Assembly (NCBI GenBank): GCA_027013265.1
Contig: JALUXQ010000080.1
Location: 1 to 15,073 of the forward strand
From: Campylobacteraceae bacterium
Lineage (GTDB): Bacteria; Campylobacterota; Campylobacteria; Campylobacterales; Sulfurospirillaceae
Length of the DNA stretch: 15,073 nt
Reading direction: 5' to 3'
Shown: positions 1-6,836 of the stretch, in pieces
Numbering within the stretch: position 1 is the stretch's first letter
Layout: every line of letters starts with the position of its first letter
Notes under the pieces: model-generated
The model's input: only the letters and a program-made list of their open reading frames with translations
The model's database searches: none
What the model was told of the DNA's origin: nothing
Position numbers and translations under genes: made by a program

Positions 1-204
1 CTTCTTATCATTTAGAAGATTTAAAAAAAGCTCCTTATCTGCATTTAGCTTCTGTGCAAAATCTTTTTTTTCACTGTTTGGCAGAGTCTTCATCTTTGCA
101 AACTCTGCTGCAAAAAAGCCTTTTTTACCAAACAAGGACAGTCTTAATTGTTCTAAATCTTTCAAACTTTTACAAGTTTTAATAGATTGTTTCATCTCTT
201 TCAA
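1..204 (-). CDS. pheS: Phenylalanine-tRNA ligase alpha subunit, N-terminal part (cut by window edge)
   Basis: This is the first 68 codons of a minus-strand gene that runs off the left edge. PheS charges tRNA-Phe with phenylalanine as part of an alpha2-beta2 enzyme with PheT. What is visible is the N-terminal charged coiled-coil region that binds tRNA, including LEQLRLSLFGKKG, then FAKMKTLPNSEKKDFAQ, which resembles PheS of Helicobacter and Campylobacter as I remember it. I chose the TTG at 202-204 as start because a good ribosome site (AAGAGG, at 213-218 on the plus strand) lies 8 nt upstream, and the resulting 22 residues before the conserved LRL stretch match the Helicobacter length I recall. 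The ATG at 193-195 is the alternative but has only an abutting GAAAGAG. The gene follows the GAF-GGDEF-EAL gene by 68 nt and may be cotranscribed with it. The catalytic domain is outside the window. Confidence 0.8.
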   Translation of the reverse strand, partial: MKEMKQSIKTCKSLKDLEQLRLSLFGKKGFFAAEFAKMKTLPNSEKKDFAQKLNADKELFLNLLNDKK

Positions 205-212
205 TATTATAG

Positions 213-218
213 CCTCTT
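213..218 (-). promoter_or_regulatory. Ribosome binding site that decides the TTG start of pheS
   Basis: AAGAGG on the minus strand lies 8 nt before TTG (202-204) but 17 nt before the first in-frame ATG (193-195). This spacing favours a TTG start. Confidence 0.5.
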
Positions 219-272
219 AAATAATTTTTATACATTTTACATTAAAATTGATTAAAAAGAGGTAATATTGTT

Positions 273-2045
273 TTAATCCACCACTATTTCTTCCTTTGGT
301 TCACTAAAATAGTAGCCTTGAGAATACTCGATGCCCATCTCTTCAACTATCTTTTGGATATTTTTATTATGAACAAATTCTGCGACACAGGAGATGTTGG
401 CATTTTTGGCAAAATAGACAATAGACTTTACAATTTCATAACTTTTTAAATCAATATCGATATTTTTTATATATTTTGCATCGATTTTTAAAAAATCAAT
501 CTCTAAGTCCAAAACCCTCTCAAAGTTTGAATACTCCGCACCAAAGTCATCAATAGCTATCAAAAACCCCTCTCTTTTGAGTGAGTTTAGTTGCTGTATA
601 TGATCTCTTTTTCCACCAGAGCTAACCCCCTCTAAAATCTCAAGCACTACCCTCTTTGTTGAGATGTTATACATCTTTGCTTTTTCAAGTAAAAACTCCT
701 CCAGATAATCTAAACTTAGGTCATCTTCAGTGATATTTAGTGAAAAACTAAAGTTGTTATTTGACATATATTTAAAGGTTTTATCTATCATCATTTTTGT
801 GATTTCTGGCAACAATCCCGAGAGCTTTGCAGTTTTTAGAAACAGAATCGGTGCTATCACACCATCTTGCTCTATAATTCTAGCCAATGCTTCATATCTT
901 GTGATTTTTTTTGTTCTATTGTCTCTTATGCCCTGAAAATATGGAAAAATCAACTCAAACTTTAAGGCATTGCGGAGTATATTGTTATACTTTGAAAATT
1001 CATCTCTTTGTTTTTTTCTTAAATCCTTATTCTCTTCATTGTACACATAATATCTATTTTTTCCATTTTCTTGAGCATGTTTGAGAGCAATTGAACTATT
1101 ATAAAAAGAGATATCTTTACCAAATGATGCTCCACAGCTAAACGATATATTTAAACTGATATCATCAATATAAAATGAGATTTTACCAAAATGTCTTTTG
1201 ATTCTATCTAACTTTTCATGCACATTAATTTTTCCATAACAACTTATGGCAAACTCATCTGCGCCAATCCTATATATATCTTTAGTTGAGCATAACTCTT
1301 TTAATTCATTTGCTATAGCAACTAACAGTTTGTCTCCAATATCAAAGCCATAGGATAAATTTACATAGCTAAAATTATCTACATTTAACACTATAAGCAA
1401 GCTTAAATCATCTTCAGTTTTTAAACTCTGCTTCAAATATGTCTTATTGTACAACCCTGTTAATTCATCATGATATGCAAGATACTCAATCTTTTTCTCT
1501 ATTTTCTCATTTCGTAAAACGATATTTACTATATTTGCACCTATCTCTAAAAGTTTTTTGTGAAAAAGCGATGGCTTCCTATGTTCAAATGAAGAGAGGG
1601 CAAAAGTGCCAAGTGGTTTTTTGTCCATATCTCTAACTGGCATCGACCAACAAGAACAGATATTGTAATCACATGCAACCTGTTTTAAATCTAGCCATTT
1701 ATCATCATGAAATGTATCTGATACATAAGTTGGCTCATTGTTAAAAACTGCATTTCCACAACTTCCACCATGGATACCAGGTTTTAGCCCATTTAATGCC
1801 TGTTTTCCCTCTTTGGGAACACTCGGTGCACTCAAAATATTAAGAAGCCCAGACTCTTTATCTATCAGCATTATAGATGCAACGGAATTTGGCAGTAGTG
1901 CTTCTGCCTCTTTGCAAAGCATATCAAGTATTTTATCAGTTTGTAATCCTAGTGCTAAAGACTCCAATATCTCTCTTTGGAGCTCAAATATAGAGTTGTA
2001 CTCCTCTTGACTAAGAGTTATCTCTTGTGAAATTTGGTTTTTCAT
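273..2045 (-). CDS. GAF-GGDEF-EAL protein, probable c-di-GMP phosphodiesterase with degenerate GGDEF
   Basis: This 590-residue cytoplasmic signalling protein has no signal peptide or membrane segment. A GAF sensor domain covers about residues 25-180, with SCGNA (95-99), a DDKW motif and CSCWSMP (130-136). GGDEF covers about 185-340 and starts with HDELTGLYNK. Its signature is GADEF (261-265), the expected metal aspartate is N221, and no RxxD inhibitory site is visible, so cyclase activity is doubtful. EAL covers about 355-585 and keeps the residues known to bind metal and substrate in the family: EAL (385-387), N437, E469, DD (499-500), K520, E556 and Q576. The likely role is c-di-GMP hydrolysis controlled by a ligand or redox signal at GAF; the ligand is unknown. 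Loop 6 reads DDFGAEYSN rather than the usual DDFGTGYSS, a mild variant. The ATG at 2043-2045 has AGAGG 9 nt upstream. The gene is divergent from the HIT gene and upstream of pheS. Confidence 0.88.
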   Translation of the reverse strand: MKNQISQEITLSQEEYNSIFELQREILESLALGLQTDKILDMLCKEAEALLPNSVASIMLIDKESGLLNILSAPSVPKEGKQALNGLKPGIHGGSCGNAVFNNEPTYVSDTFHDDKWLDLKQVACDYNICSCWSMPVRDMDKKPLGTFALSSFEHRKPSLFHKKLLEIGANIVNIVLRNEKIEKKIEYLAYHDELTGLYNKTYLKQSLKTEDDLSLLIVLNVDNFSYVNLSYGFDIGDKLLVAIANELKELCSTKDIYRIGADEFAISCYGKINVHEKLDRIKRHFGKISFYIDDISLNISFSCGASFGKDISFYNSSIALKHAQENGKNRYYVYNEENKDLRKKQRDEFSKYNNILRNALKFELIFPYFQGIRDNRTKKITRYEALARIIEQDGVIAPILFLKTAKLSGLLPEITKMMIDKTFKYMSNNNFSFSLNITEDDLSLDYLEEFLLEKAKMYNISTKRVVLEILEGVSSGGKRDHIQQLNSLKREGFLIAIDDFGAEYSNFERVLDLEIDFLKIDAKYIKNIDIDLKSYEIVKSIVYFAKNANISCVAEFVHNKNIQKIVEEMGIEYSQGYYFSEPKEEIVVD

Positions 2046-2085
2046 AATTCAAGACCTCTATGATAAAAATTTGCCCTTCCCTCTA

Positions 2086-2115
2086 TTGTCCATTTTAGCT
2101 AAAAAACAGTATAAT
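2086..2115 (+). promoter_or_regulatory. Predicted sigma70-type promoter of the HIT gene
   Basis: TTGTCC (2086-2091), an 18-nt spacer and a perfect TATAAT (2110-2115) point at the HIT gene. The transcript would start near 2122 and have a leader of about 22 nt. Seen by eye only. Confidence 0.5.
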
Positions 2116-2120
2116 ATCAA
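2092..2120 (-). promoter_or_regulatory. Predicted divergent promoter of the GAF-GGDEF-EAL gene
   Basis: On the minus strand TTGATA (2120-2115), 17 nt and TAAAAT (2097-2092) form a plausible sigma70-type promoter. It overlaps the HIT promoter on the other strand almost completely, so the two could compete for polymerase. AT-rich DNA makes chance matches common. Confidence 0.35.
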
Positions 2121-2143
2121 TGATTTGACACAAGGATTTTAAA

Positions 2144-2500
2144 ATGACTATATTTAGCAAGATAATAAAGGGTGAAATCCCTTGCAACAAGGTACTCGAA
2201 AATGATGATTTTTTGGCTTTTCATGATATAAACCCGAAAGCACCAGTTCATATACTCATCATTCCAAAGGTTGAGGTTGAAAACTTCCAAGAGGTTACTC
2301 CTGAAATCATGGCGGGCATGACCTCCTTTATACACGAGGTAGCAACTCTGCTAGGGCTAGACAAAAATGGCTATAGACTTATAACAAACAATGGCAAAAA
2401 TGGTGGTCAAGAGGTGATGCACTTGCACTTTCATCTGCTTGGCGGTGCGAAACTATCTTGGGGACATTTAGCAGATAGCGACTCTAAAAGTTTCTTCTAG
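2144..2500 (+). CDS. hinT: HIT-family (HinT-like) purine nucleoside phosphoramidate hydrolase
   Basis: This 118-residue protein has the histidine-triad signature HLHFH followed by LLGG (93-101). H95 sits at the position of the nucleophile in the HINT branch. The N-terminal FSKIIKGEIPCNKVLEND and PVHILIIPK are typical of bacterial HinT/YcfF proteins, and the length fits. Family members are small cytoplasmic dimers that hydrolyse AMP-lysine or other nucleoside phosphoramidates; the physiological substrate is usually unknown. The ATG at 2144 has AAGGA 7 nt upstream. In other Campylobacterota I recall a HIT gene directly before pheS. Here it points away from pheS, with the GAF-GGDEF-EAL gene between. 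It converges with argH, 10 nt from end to end. Confidence 0.92.
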   Translation: MTIFSKIIKGEIPCNKVLENDDFLAFHDINPKAPVHILIIPKVEVENFQEVTPEIMAGMTSFIHEVATLLGLDKNGYRLITNNGKNGGQEVMHLHFHLLGGAKLSWGHLADSDSKSFF

Positions 2501-2525
2501 AAAAGAGAAGTTAAGCTCTCTTTTC
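2500..2525. terminator. Bidirectional terminator hairpin between hinT and argH
   Basis: GAAAAGAGA (2500-2508) pairs perfectly with TCTCTTTTC (2517-2525) around an 8-nt loop. Each arm ends in a homopolymer run, so on either strand the descending arm supplies a short U-run. The hairpin overlaps the last base of the hinT stop, and the argH stop (2511-2513) lies in the loop. The stem is AT-rich, so termination strength is uncertain. Confidence 0.5.
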
Positions 2526-3896
2526 TATCCATTTTTGTAAGTTTTCCAACTGTTTTTCTGTTGAAGATACTGATGTTCCACCTTGTGAATCTCTAGCATT
2601 CATAGAGTTTTTCAGGTTTAGAAATTCCAAAACATCTAACTTGATTCTTTTGTCTATTTGTTGCAACTCTTGAATTGACAACAGACTTAAATCTTTGCCT
2701 TTTTGCTCTGCCAAAGAGACTGCATGTCCTGTTATAAAATGAGCTTCGCGAAAAGGTATATCGCAATTTGCAACGAGATAATCAGCCAAATCCGTAGCAC
2801 TTAAATGTCCTACTTCACAAGCTTTTTGCATATTTTGTCTATTTACTGTCATGCCTTTTAGTGCTTCTGCTAAAATTTCTAACGATATACAAACTGTCTG
2901 TACACTATCAAAAACTCCCTCTTTATCCTCTTGCATATCTTTATTGTAAGCAAGTGGCAAACCTTTTAAAACTGTCAGCAAAGAGATGAGATTTCCGTTG
3001 ACTCTGCCACTTTTTCCTCTTAAAAGCTCTGGAACATCAGGATTTTTCTTTTGTGGCATTATTGAGCTTCCTGTACTGTATTCATCACTTAAAGTTATGA
3101 ACTTAAACTCATAACTTGACCACAAAACAAGCTCCTCTGAAAATCTTGAAATATGCATCATGACAGTTGCTATATTGAACAAAATCTCTAGTGCAAAATC
3201 TCTATCACTCACAGTGTCCAAGCAATTTTCGCTAACTCCACTAAAACCTAAAAGTTGAGCAGTTTTAACTCTATCTATCTTATGAGGAGTTCCTGCAAGT
3301 GCAGCACATCCCAAAGGTAAAATATCTGCTCTTTTATATGAATTTTCAAATCTATCTATATCTCTTTTGAACATGTTTATATATGCCAACATGTGAAAAG
3401 CAAAATTTATGGGTTGAGCATGTTGGAGGTGCGTCATGCCTGGCAGTATCGTATCAGTATGCTCTTTTGCTATATCACTAAGGGTAAAAATGAGCTTTTC
3501 CAACAATTTTACTATATTTTGGTTTTGTTCTTGTACATATAACCTAAAATCAAGTGCTACTTGGTCATTTCTACTTCTTGCAGTATGGAGTTTTTTACCA
3601 ACATCTCCGATGTTTTCTATCAGCTTTTTCTCTATAGCCATATGTATATCTTCATCACTTATATCAAAAACAAACTCACCTTTTTCTATAAGAGTTTTTA
3701 TCTCTTTTAAGCCGTCCACTATACTTTTGGCTTCATCTTGAGTTAAAATCCCAACAGACTCTAGCATGGTAGCATGAGCAATTGAGCCTTTTATATCTTG
3801 CGCGTAGAGAGTTTTATCAAATGGCAAAGAGGCGTTAAACTCATCTAAAAGTTTTGTAGCTCCTTTGGAAAATCTACCTGACCAAAGTTTTGCCAT
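2511..3896 (-). CDS. argH: Argininosuccinate lyase
   Basis: ArgH splits argininosuccinate into arginine and fumarate, the last step of arginine synthesis, as a cytoplasmic homotetramer. The protein has 461 residues, normal for the family. It starts MAKLWSGRFSKG and contains HTARSRNDQ (104-112), GMTHLQHAQP (153-162) and the fumarase/lyase signature GSSIMPQKKNPD (276-287), whose flexible loop carries the catalytic serine. The end, NSMNARDSQGGTS, is also typical. Its ATG (3894-3896) shares one base with the pckA stop codon (TAATG), so translation is probably coupled to pckA. No promoter of its own is apparent. The same pckA-argH neighbourhood exists in Campylobacter jejuni as I recall it. The released fumarate feeds the TCA cycle, the only obvious metabolic link to its neighbours. 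Confidence 0.97.
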   Translation of the reverse strand: MAKLWSGRFSKGATKLLDEFNASLPFDKTLYAQDIKGSIAHATMLESVGILTQDEAKSIVDGLKEIKTLIEKGEFVFDISDEDIHMAIEKKLIENIGDVGKKLHTARSRNDQVALDFRLYVQEQNQNIVKLLEKLIFTLSDIAKEHTDTILPGMTHLQHAQPINFAFHMLAYINMFKRDIDRFENSYKRADILPLGCAALAGTPHKIDRVKTAQLLGFSGVSENCLDTVSDRDFALEILFNIATVMMHISRFSEELVLWSSYEFKFITLSDEYSTGSSIMPQKKNPDVPELLRGKSGRVNGNLISLLTVLKGLPLAYNKDMQEDKEGVFDSVQTVCISLEILAEALKGMTVNRQNMQKACEVGHLSATDLADYLVANCDIPFREAHFITGHAVSLAEQKGKDLSLLSIQELQQIDKRIKLDVLEFLNLKNSMNARDSQGGTSVSSTEKQLENLQKWIEKRA

Positions 3897-5473
3897 TATA
3901 GTTTTGGTCCATATTTTGAAAAATCTGAATCATTTGTGATATATTTCTTGAAATTATCTATAAACATATTTGCTAGTTTATCTCTAGTTTTGTCATAGTC
4001 CTCTTTGTCTTCCCAGCTATTTCTTGGATTTAGTATATTTGAATCAACTCCACTAAGAGTCTTTGGAACACTCAAGTCAAAAACAGGAAGTTTTTCAAAA
4101 TCGTTATCATTTATGCTTCCATCAAGTACGGCATTTATGCAAGCTCTTGTGGCTTTTATACTCATTCTGCTTCCTACGCCATAAGCTCCGCCACTCCAGC
4201 CTGTATTGACTAGATATACTTCGACGCTGTGCTTTTCTATCTTTTCGCCTAAGAGCTTCGCATATACTGTTGGATGAAGCGGTAAAAAAGCCTCTCCAAA
4301 ACAGGAGCTAAATGTCGCTACTGGCTCGGTTATACCTCTCTCTGTTCCAGCTACTTTTGCAGTATATCCACTCATAAAGTAGTACATCGCCTGCTCTTTT
4401 GTAAGTTTTGAGACAGGAGGCAACACTCCAAAAGCATCCGCACTTAAAAATATGATTTTTTCAGGGTGTCCCGCTTTTGAATCCTCTTTGTAATTTTCTA
4501 TATGATAAATCGGATATGAGACTCTTGTATTTTCAGTTTTACTTCCATCATCATAATCCACAACGCCATTGGCTCCAACAACCACATTTTCCAAGAGTGC
4601 ATCTCTTTTTATAGCATTAAATATCTCTGGCTCATTTTGGGCTTTAAGGTTGATACATTTTGCATAACAACCACCCTCAAAATTGAAGATTCCGTGATCA
4701 TCCCACCCATGTTCATCATCACCTATCAATTGTCTTTTTGGATCAGTCGAAAGGGTAGTTTTTCCTGTGCCACTTAATCCAAAAAATAGAGCGGTATCGC
4801 CTTTAGTACCTACATTAGCCGAACAGTGCATAGAGAGTTTTCCCTCTAGTGGTAACCAATAGTTCATCATGGAAAAGACACCTTTTTTAATCTCTCCTCC
4901 ATACCAAGTTCCACCAATCACAGCTATATTTTCTTCTACATTAAAGACAACAAAAACATCAGAATTTAGACTATGTTTTTTATACTCTTTATCTACGGTT
5001 TTACAAGCAACATAGAGTGTAAAATCTGGTTTAAAATTTTCCAAATCTTTCTCATCTGGGCGAATAAACATATTTTTAACAAAATGTGCCTGCCAAGCCA
5101 CTTCAGAGACCACTCTGATACTTTTTCTACTATCTAAGCTAGCACCTGCGTATGCGTCCATGATATACAAATCTTTATTTGAAAGTTGCTCTTTTGCGAG
5201 CACAAAAAGATCATCAAACACCTCTTTGCTTGTTGGGTGATTTATCGCTCCCCAAGAGATGTATTTGCTTGAAGGCTCTTGATCTACAAAATATTTATCT
5301 TTAGGACTTCTTCCCGTAAAGATACCAGTATCAACTGTATATGCACCACTACTTGTCTCTTGTCCCTCTTTGTTTGCAACTTCGTGCTCAAAAAGTTCTT
5401 CGTAGCTTAAATTGTGATATACCTTTTTTATATTTTTCAAATCCAAATCTTCTAGTCCATTCACCTTCAACAT
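3896..5473 (-). CDS. pckA: Phosphoenolpyruvate carboxykinase (ATP)
   Basis: PckA converts oxaloacetate and ATP to PEP, CO2 and ADP, the entry to gluconeogenesis. The protein has 525 residues, usual for the ATP-dependent family. Visible motifs are TGRSPKDKY (53-61), the lysine pair in WYGGEIKKGVF (190-200) that helps bind substrate and metal, the P-loop GLSGTGKTT (232-240), the metal-binding GDDEHGWDD (251-259) and SRMSIKATR (435-443). The ATG at 5471-5473 is preceded by AAGGA 4 nt upstream. The gene lies 20 nt after oadB and overlaps argH by one base, inside the oadGAB-pckA-argH run. Its neighbours make or consume oxaloacetate, so it probably draws carbon from pyruvate or C4 acids to PEP. Nothing looks damaged. 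Confidence 0.97.
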   Translation of the reverse strand: MLKVNGLEDLDLKNIKKVYHNLSYEELFEHEVANKEGQETSSGAYTVDTGIFTGRSPKDKYFVDQEPSSKYISWGAINHPTSKEVFDDLFVLAKEQLSNKDLYIMDAYAGASLDSRKSIRVVSEVAWQAHFVKNMFIRPDEKDLENFKPDFTLYVACKTVDKEYKKHSLNSDVFVVFNVEENIAVIGGTWYGGEIKKGVFSMMNYWLPLEGKLSMHCSANVGTKGDTALFFGLSGTGKTTLSTDPKRQLIGDDEHGWDDHGIFNFEGGCYAKCINLKAQNEPEIFNAIKRDALLENVVVGANGVVDYDDGSKTENTRVSYPIYHIENYKEDSKAGHPEKIIFLSADAFGVLPPVSKLTKEQAMYYFMSGYTAKVAGTERGITEPVATFSSCFGEAFLPLHPTVYAKLLGEKIEKHSVEVYLVNTGWSGGAYGVGSRMSIKATRACINAVLDGSINDNDFEKLPVFDLSVPKTLSGVDSNILNPRNSWEDKEDYDKTRDKLANMFIDNFKKYITNDSDFSKYGPKL

Positions 5474-5493
5474 AACTTCCTTCTTACCTTTTA

Positions 5494-6825
5494 TTATTTA
5501 AATATTGACAATAACACGCCAGCTGCCACGGCAGAACCGATAACACCAGCAACATTTGGACCCATAGCATGCATAAGCAACATATTTGTCGGGTCACTCT
5601 CTGTTCCTACTTTATTTGATACACGAGCTGCCATAGGAACAGCACTGACTCCTGCTGAACCGATAAGTGGATTTATCGGGTCTTTTGATAATTTATTCAT
5701 CAATTTTGCCATCAAAACTCCAGCCATTGTTCCTATCGCAAATGCAACAAGACCTAGAGCTAAAATCCCTAAAGTATCGGCAACCAAAAACTTTTCAGCA
5801 GCTAGTTTTGAGCCAACACCAAGCCCTAAAAATATAGTTACAATATTTATAAGAGCATTTTGCATGGTACCAGAGAGTCTATCAACTACGCCTGAAACTC
5901 TTGCAAAATTCCCAAATGTCAATGCTCCGATAAGCGGAGTAGATTCTGGTAAAATCAAAATAGAGAGCATTAAAACAGTAAGAGGAAACATCAATTTTTC
6001 CAGCTTGCCCACATCTCTTAACTGTTTCATCTTTATCTTTCTCTCTTCTTCTGTGGTAAAAAGCCTCATGATAGGAGGTTGAATTATCGGAACCAACGCC
6101 ATATATGAGTATGCCGCAACCGCGATAGCACCCATAAGATCTGGCGAAAGCTTTGAAGCTACAAATATAGAGGTTGGGCCATCTGCACCACCTATTATAG
6201 ATATGGCAGAAGCCTGTTTTAGCGTAAAATCAAAAAGTGGGGTATATTGGGATAGTGCCACTGCACCAACAAGTGAACCGAAGATTCCAAATTGTGCAGC
6301 AGCACCAAGAAGTGCTGTTTTTGGATTTGCAATGAGAGGTCCAAAATCTGTCATAGCTCCTACTCCCATAAAAATTATAAGTGGGAAAAGTTCATTTTTT
6401 ATTCCTGCATCAAATAGCGTACCTATAAATCCCTCGTGTCCTATGATATTTGCAAGTGGTATATTTGCAAGCAAACCACCAAAAGCGATGGGAAGCAGAA
6501 GTAGTGGCTCAAAGCCTTTAGCTATCGCTAAATAGAAGAGTAAAAAGGTTATCAAAATCATAATCACTCTACCCCAACTCTGTGCAAACTTGCTCAATGG
6601 CTCACCCAAGGCATTTGTGACTCCATCTTTTGGATTTAAAAAAGCATAAATACCTGTAGTTTTATAAAAGTTAGCAAACATAGCAGATACGCTTTTTGCT
6701 ACATGCTCTTTAGGCTGTACTACCTTTTGAGTTTGGACACTATTTTCGCTACTGCTCGCATAGAGTGGATTTGCCAAAAAATTTATAGCAAAAAGTGTTA
6801 AAAACAGAAAAACAAGATTTTTCAT
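5494..6825 (-). CDS. oadB: Sodium-pumping oxaloacetate decarboxylase, beta subunit
   Basis: This integral membrane subunit decarboxylates carboxybiotin and couples this to Na+ movement. I start it at the ATG at 6823-6825 (443 residues) because AGGTG lies 6 nt upstream; GTG at 6832-6834 would add three residues. In the 443-residue numbering D215 (GGADGP), Y241, N385, G389 and S394 (within the conserved NPLIGSAGVSAVPMAARV) have exactly the spacing of D203, Y229, N373, G377 and S382 in Klebsiella OadB, the known Na+/proton pathway residues. MGVGAMTDFGP is also conserved. Unlike the enterobacterial subunit it begins with a secretion-signal-like segment ending near NPLYA, followed by a polar stretch, before the usual first membrane helix; the later loop is shorter. 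It lies between oadA and pckA in one run. Confidence 0.94.
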   Translation of the reverse strand: MKNLVFLFLTLFAINFLANPLYASSSENSVQTQKVVQPKEHVAKSVSAMFANFYKTTGIYAFLNPKDGVTNALGEPLSKFAQSWGRVIMILITFLLFYLAIAKGFEPLLLLPIAFGGLLANIPLANIIGHEGFIGTLFDAGIKNELFPLIIFMGVGAMTDFGPLIANPKTALLGAAAQFGIFGSLVGAVALSQYTPLFDFTLKQASAISIIGGADGPTSIFVASKLSPDLMGAIAVAAYSYMALVPIIQPPIMRLFTTEEERKIKMKQLRDVGKLEKLMFPLTVLMLSILILPESTPLIGALTFGNFARVSGVVDRLSGTMQNALINIVTIFLGLGVGSKLAAEKFLVADTLGILALGLVAFAIGTMAGVLMAKLMNKLSKDPINPLIGSAGVSAVPMAARVSNKVGTESDPTNMLLMHAMGPNVAGVIGSAVAAGVLLSIFK

Positions 6826-6831
6826 TTCCAA

Positions 6832-6836
6832 CACCT
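6832..6836 (-). promoter_or_regulatory. Ribosome binding site of oadB overlapping the oadA stop codon
   Basis: Minus-strand AGGTG (6836-6832) begins inside the TAG stop of oadA (6837-6835) and lies 6 nt before the ATG at 6825. This supports that ATG over the GTG at 6834 and suggests translational coupling. Confidence 0.5.

Noticed and set aside
213..262. CCTCTT near the end of the GGDEF-EAL gene gap could pair with the pheS ribosome site AAGAGG and hide it
   Set aside because: Only 6 bp, AT-rich flanks that do not extend the stem, and no T-box features. Too weak to call a riboswitch or attenuator.
6826..6834. GTG start for oadB directly after the oadA stop
   Set aside because: It would have no properly spaced ribosome site, while the ATG nine bases on has AGGTG at 6 nt. 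Kept only as an alternative.
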